Origin: Epiperipatus broadwayi | Taxonomy: Eukaryota; Onychophora; Udeonychophora; Euonychophora; Peripatidae | Length of the DNA: 64,000 nucleotides | Direction: 5' to 3' | Assembly: GCA_028023455.1 (NCBI GenBank) | Contig: JAQFVV010000001.1 | Span: 27,334,426-27,398,425, forward strand | In this document: positions 40,401-46,400 of the stretch, in pieces | How positions within the stretch are numbered: position 1 is the stretch's first letter | Layout: every line of letters begins with the position of its first letter | Notes under the pieces: model-generated | Database searches by the model: none | Told to the model about the DNA's origin: nothing | What the model saw: the letters and a program-made list of their open reading frames with translations, nothing else | Made by a program: the position numbers and the translations under genes

Positions 40401-43400
40401 CCTTTATAAGCTTGTATTTACAAAAATGTAATATAGAGAGCGTACCAATAGCTCAAACAAGCTCTTAATTGATAAGTGCAGTATGAGAAAGTATTTAAAA
40501 TCTCTAATTGTGAAAATCCCCCCTCTCCCCATTTAGTAATAGCAAGTTTTATTTTGTATTATTTTTTTTCTTAAACATTTGAATATAGTAATACATCATT
40601 GAATCTAATTAGTGATATTTCATAGAATTATGCTTTTAAAATACAAGATAATAAACAATAATTTAGAAATTATAAAATTACATTATTAATAATTAATTAT
40701 TTTCTTTCCTTTTTACCTTTTTTCAGATTTTCTGTTTTCATATATGTCTATTTTGAACAATATATATACCAACATACCACTGTTTCATTTTTTCAGCTTA
40801 CTGTAGTGAACTAGTTGTTGCTCAAACTTAGCATTGGCAATGTTAGAATAAAGAAAAAACAAATTTATATGATATCAATGAATATCATCTTACTAAATGT
40901 TATAGTTATATTGTTAATATTCAAAATTAAACAGATTTAAAAGTTTGTCTTTATCTCACTGGAAGTTTTTTTTTTTGTTTCCTAGAATAAAAATCTTAAA
41001 CAAAATTTCAATAATAAAAAAAAAAAAGTAGTAATTATATTTATTGAGCTTCAAATCAAATTTCTTGAATTCATAATAAATTAGGAATTTTGGTATTTAC
41101 ATCTTTTTATAAACTAAAAAAATGTGCTCACCAATTTGTCTTATATACTGGTTTAGCAGTTTGATAATGAATGTGAATTGTTTTTCTAGAATATCATTTA
41201 AATTACCAATTCAGTAAATCTGAAATGTGATTTTTTTTTTCCATTTTAATTATAATTAGGCAACAAGGAAACCTTAGATGTGCAACCCAAAGAAAAAGGT
41301 CTGGATGTGAGGCAAGAATTACTCAAGTTTCATAGCAAGTATTATTCATCAAATATTATGGCATTTGCGGTTCTTGGAAAAGGTATGGATTTTCATTAAT
41401 ATTATCATGAAAATTAATATTATTGATTTTATAAAGTAATAAATTAATAAAATTTATTTTTGAAGAATCTTTAGATGAGCTCATGGAAATGGTTTTAGAA
41501 TTGTTTTCTCATGTGCAGAATAAAAATATAATCATTCCAGAATGGCTAGACCACCCATTTGGACCTGAACAACTTAAGGTAAATGTCACTTTTCTTTTGA
41601 TAAAGCCATAATAACTTTAGGAGCATTGATAAAAAAATCTTAGTTCCATCTATAACAAATAAATAAAATTATGTTAGTATTTATTTTTTATAATGGATGG
41701 TAATTTAAAATATTTTATTTACAGTATAAAATATTCCAGTATTATTATTATATCATTGGTTATATTTTATATGATTTCAATTCGTTTATCAGTATTGTTT
41801 TCTAAGATTTGTAAATGATACGATTTTTGCAGCTTAGTTGTCAAATTGGAAGTGACTAAGGTTTGATATTGCTTACCATTTGAATTTAATGATTTTTTAT
41901 CTAGAAAATAGTTCCTTCAAAGAATTTTTAGTTCAGTTGAAATAAATTGATGAGCATACCAAAATGAATTTCACTGTAATTAGACAAGCCATATTGTAAT
42001 CAAAGCAAAATAAAAAAAAACAACAGAAAAGCAAAGGATATACACAGAATTAAAAAAGTAGCCACCAGAAACTGAGTTAGTGCTAAGAAAATTGACAGTG
42101 AAGTACTTATTTTTATTAGAAATTAACATAAACAATACTGAAGGAAATAACAAAGCTAACCAACATAAATCTTATAACAGTTGCAAATTCTCTATGCAGT
42201 AGTATTAAGTCTTAGTAATCAATGAATGTGAAAGGTTTGAGCATAAAATTCTTATCTAGTGCATTCAATATTGCCAGGCTAGTTTCTAGCTTTTGGCTTT
42301 CCTCATTAAGAGTCTTGGTTTTGAGACTACTGCACCTAGATATTAGGATCTAGTATAACCCTCCAGAAGCAACCTTTTACTTATTTATTAAAGCTAGGAG
42401 CCCAAAATGGAAGCATAATAATGTTTTCAATCCAAGCTCATTCTCTTGCTTATTCATAATAGATATGAACTCAGTTCAGCATGTATAGATTTTGTTGTCT
42501 TTAGTTTTTCAAAAACTATAGTCACCATTATCCCATGGGCAGGATTGGTATAAAACCATCAAAACATCACCTAATAGCCATTTTCTATGTTTACATAAGC
42601 TATTAATAACTAGTAAACTCTCTATACAGTAGTGCCACTGAGTGCAAGCCTTAGTAATCAATGGATGCAATAAAGTTTTATGCCTAAAATCTCTATCTAG
42701 TGCCTACTCAGCTTTATAATTAACTAAATAGTTAAAAGATGGCTTCTGGAGTGTTGCATTAGATCATGCAGTGTTATCACATGCAAGGCTTCTCACTGAC
42801 GAAAGCCATAAGCTAGAAACTATTCTGGGGATATTAGATGAATAGGCACTAGATAAGGATTTTATGCACAAATCTTTTTGCATCCATTGATGGCATTACT
42901 GTATGGAGAGTTTGTTACTATTTATATTAACAGCTTGTATGAGCATAGGAAATGATGATCATATAATGTTTTGGTGGTTTTAAAACTAATGGCAGTCAGT
43001 AGAAACACTGTAATAACATAAATTATCCAAGAAATGAAAGTTTTTTTTTGACATGATGATAGTAGCAATAACAAGATGATAGTAGTAATAAGTATTAAGA
43101 AAATAATAGAAGTTATAAATAACATTCTTTAAACTTATGTTTCTATAATAATTTTCAGGTTTTCTAATATTAAGAGCATTCCTTGATATTTTAAAATAAT
43201 AGAGGACAAGCTAACTTAGGCAGGAATGGCCTTTCTTTAGAATTGCTCATAAAGAGATAAATAAATGCGATCTACAGTACAATAGAGATTAAAACGAATA
43301 CAGAAAATGGGGGGGATAGGCAGAAATAACTGACTTGCTTTCAAGTTATAAGAAACCACTAAACATCACATGATCATCATTTCTTATGCTTGCTCATAAC

Positions 43401-46400
43401 TGTTATTAAAACAGGCAAAACTCTCCATATAGTACTGCCACTCAGTGCAAGCCAGAATAATTAATGGATGAGTAGGCAATAGATAAGAGATTTTATGTAC
43501 AAGCCTTCTGGCATCCATTAATTACTTTGGCTTGCACTGAGTGGCACTACTGTTTGGAGAGTTTGACCTGTTTTTATAAGAAACTTATTAAAAATGACAA
43601 TAGATATCAGAGAGGAACTTCAAATTAAGAGAAATTTACAGCATGGATATAGATTTGTGACATGTAAACTATAATATGTTAATTTTTGTTATAAAATCTT
43701 AAGTGATTTAAAATTCAGATAGTTAACAATTATTGTGATAGAATTGCTAATATAGATAACAGTATTGAAGACTAACTTTTTCTGTATGGTGATGACTAAA
43801 GAATTTTAGAATGATAAATGAGGAAAAATGGTAAATATTAAGAGTGACTATATATATTTTTGAACATTGTTGAAAACAAAACAAAAAGCAAAAGCTATAG
43901 TGGAAGGGAAGTAAAAATATTATTTCTATCATATGCCACTCATGAACAATGCTTTTATCTATATTTAGTAGAAAATATTCATAAGTTTAAGAATTTGCAA
44001 AGTAAATGATGGAGTAAGGGATAATTGAACTCAGTACGATCTTAATTTAACAGTGTATTGTACCGTAAGTAATCATGTAATATAAGGGTAATGTTGTATC
44101 TCAGGAAAATAAAGTCAATGATCAAGTGTGGAGATTGTTCTCATCCTAAGATGAAAGAAGTAGTTTGGAGATTTGATGGGATCAAATAATATATATATAT
44201 AATAGATCAAAACTCAGACCATAACAAGATTGATCTTAGCAATGACATCAAAAATATTTTGCATTTTATTCTTTATTGGGCAATGTACAATTTACCATAA
44301 TATCTATTTAATTTACAATAAAATAATAACAAAGTGATCAAAGAGTTGTTGCTAAGCTAAAGTAAATTTAAATGTCAGTGAAACCTTCCAACTACAATTT
44401 TTCTGGCAAGAAATTCAATTTTAGGCTATGTTATAAATGAAAAGAAGCCAACTTTTGCCAGATAATTATAATCAAAGAGTTTAACAGTTTCAGGATTTTA
44501 TGCCATAGATCAGTCTCTGATATGTGGAATTAATATAGATTTTTATATAACATGAAATATAATTTAATAAAAAAAATATTACATTTTGTATGGAGATGTA
44601 TTAAAACATTTAGAAGAATAAAAATAGCCTTGATTTAATACATATATCTTAGTCACATGGATTGAATGTTGGAAATATTATGCCTATTGAGGTTAGAGGG
44701 AAAACTTTCAGTATGGTTAAGAAAAAGAGACTCTAGCAACTTTAGAGTAGTTGTGATATTTTAGAGTCATCATATAAGGAAATTTAGTTGGTGTTATGTC
44801 CGATCTTTAACTGGATATCCTTTGTGCTTAAATGATAAGATAGTCTTTTAAGAATATGATTTAGAAATTATTCATTTACCAGACTTCAAAAAATTTGTAG
44901 CATGTACATCTGGAAGAAATCACCTTATAAGATAGAAGAAATTATAGATGAGAATGGCCAATGAAATTAACCATATGCTAATATTATATGAATGATTTAT
45001 TTATTAATGAATAAGTTGAGTCAAAAAAATAATGTTTTAGTTGCAAAAAGTTTCTGGAAAATATTTGCTTTACACTGAGAAGTGTGAAGAAAAGTGGAAT
45101 AATTTCAAGATATCAGAAGTAATATATTCAATACATTTACATCATTTAGAAAATGTATTAGATATAGTGGATGCACTTTCTTGCACCTAGAGAGCAAAGA
45201 AGGAAGAATATTCTCACTTGCTAATAATGATTTTTTTTTTTTACTAGGTTTCAAATAGCCTTTCTCATTTTTCATCAAAAAAAAAAAAAAAAATCTTGTT
45301 TAGAAGTCTAATTTCAAACATATAATCGACATTCAGTATATAATTAACGTTTTTGAATGTTTAATTATTAATATCGTGGAACTTTTATTCCTACATTGTC
45401 ATATATTATTTAAACTGATTTTTAAATTCTGAAAACTTCAACAACATGCCTAGAATTTTGGTGGTAATTGCATATATATAATTTTAATCCTAATTCGCCT
45501 AAAAAATGATGTTTGTTAAATAAATAACTCTTTTGATGTGAACAACAATAATAGTAATAATAATAATAATAACTTCTATTATGGATTAGATGACCAGGGT
45601 AGCCAAGCAAGAAATTTTTCACTGAATATTTCTATCTGCCTATGAAAACTGTCAGAAAAAAAAATAATAATAATGAAACTTATAGTTTTTCTTTATTGAC
45701 TTTTCTTCAATTACTATGATTTTAATCTTCAAATTTTAAATGGCAGAACGATTTTTGGGACAATTTTGTATTTATATATATGTCTGTTTTGTACACAGTA
45801 CGTAGTGTATTTGAATACTATTTTTAAATAAAATTTTAACTAAACAGTTTTTCATTAATTTCTTCTCGCATATTAAGTATCAATTGATAACACATCCCCA
45901 ATCCTGGATTTGGAAAAGTTATCATTTTGACAGATCTGATTTACAATCCAAAAAAATATTAAATTTATTAGTTGTTTTTTAAAATTAGATTTGATTTTTT
46001 ATCAATAGAAATTTATAAACAGTGGTGTCTGTAAATACAGATGTTTCTCTGAAAGTTTGTAGTAATGGATTTTACTTGTGGTAATATGTTGGATTATTTC
46101 CTTCCTGTATTTTAATTGTTAAATGTTTTTATTTAGAAAAATTATAACTTTAGTATTTTTTATATGTATTCAATTGCTAATAATAACAAACAAATTAGTA
46201 TATAAAAGAATGTTTTAAGTGTTTGTTTTTTTTTTTTTCTTCAGTGACATTACTAATTAACATAGGAATTTAAGTAATGACTTTAGATTAATAAATACAG
46301 AATTTAAGATGATGTTCTTACTAACTAGATGTTTCTGACAAAGGTAAAAGCAGTAAAAATTTTATATACTTTTCTATGAGGTTTTTTTTTATTTCTCCAT

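Larger units (their letters stand above)
32195..41259 (+). other. IDE: IDE intron of 9.1 kb
   Basis: Between exons c and d. It holds LINE #2 and the MITE array. 32195-35900 shows only AT-rich sequence with short low-complexity runs; 38600-39550 and 40260-41259 likewise. Confidence 0.85.

Noticed and set aside
44080-45210. Possible LINE endonuclease remnant (a SDHN-like run near 44210)
   Set aside because: Only one short motif and no supporting neighbours; likely chance in AT-rich DNA.
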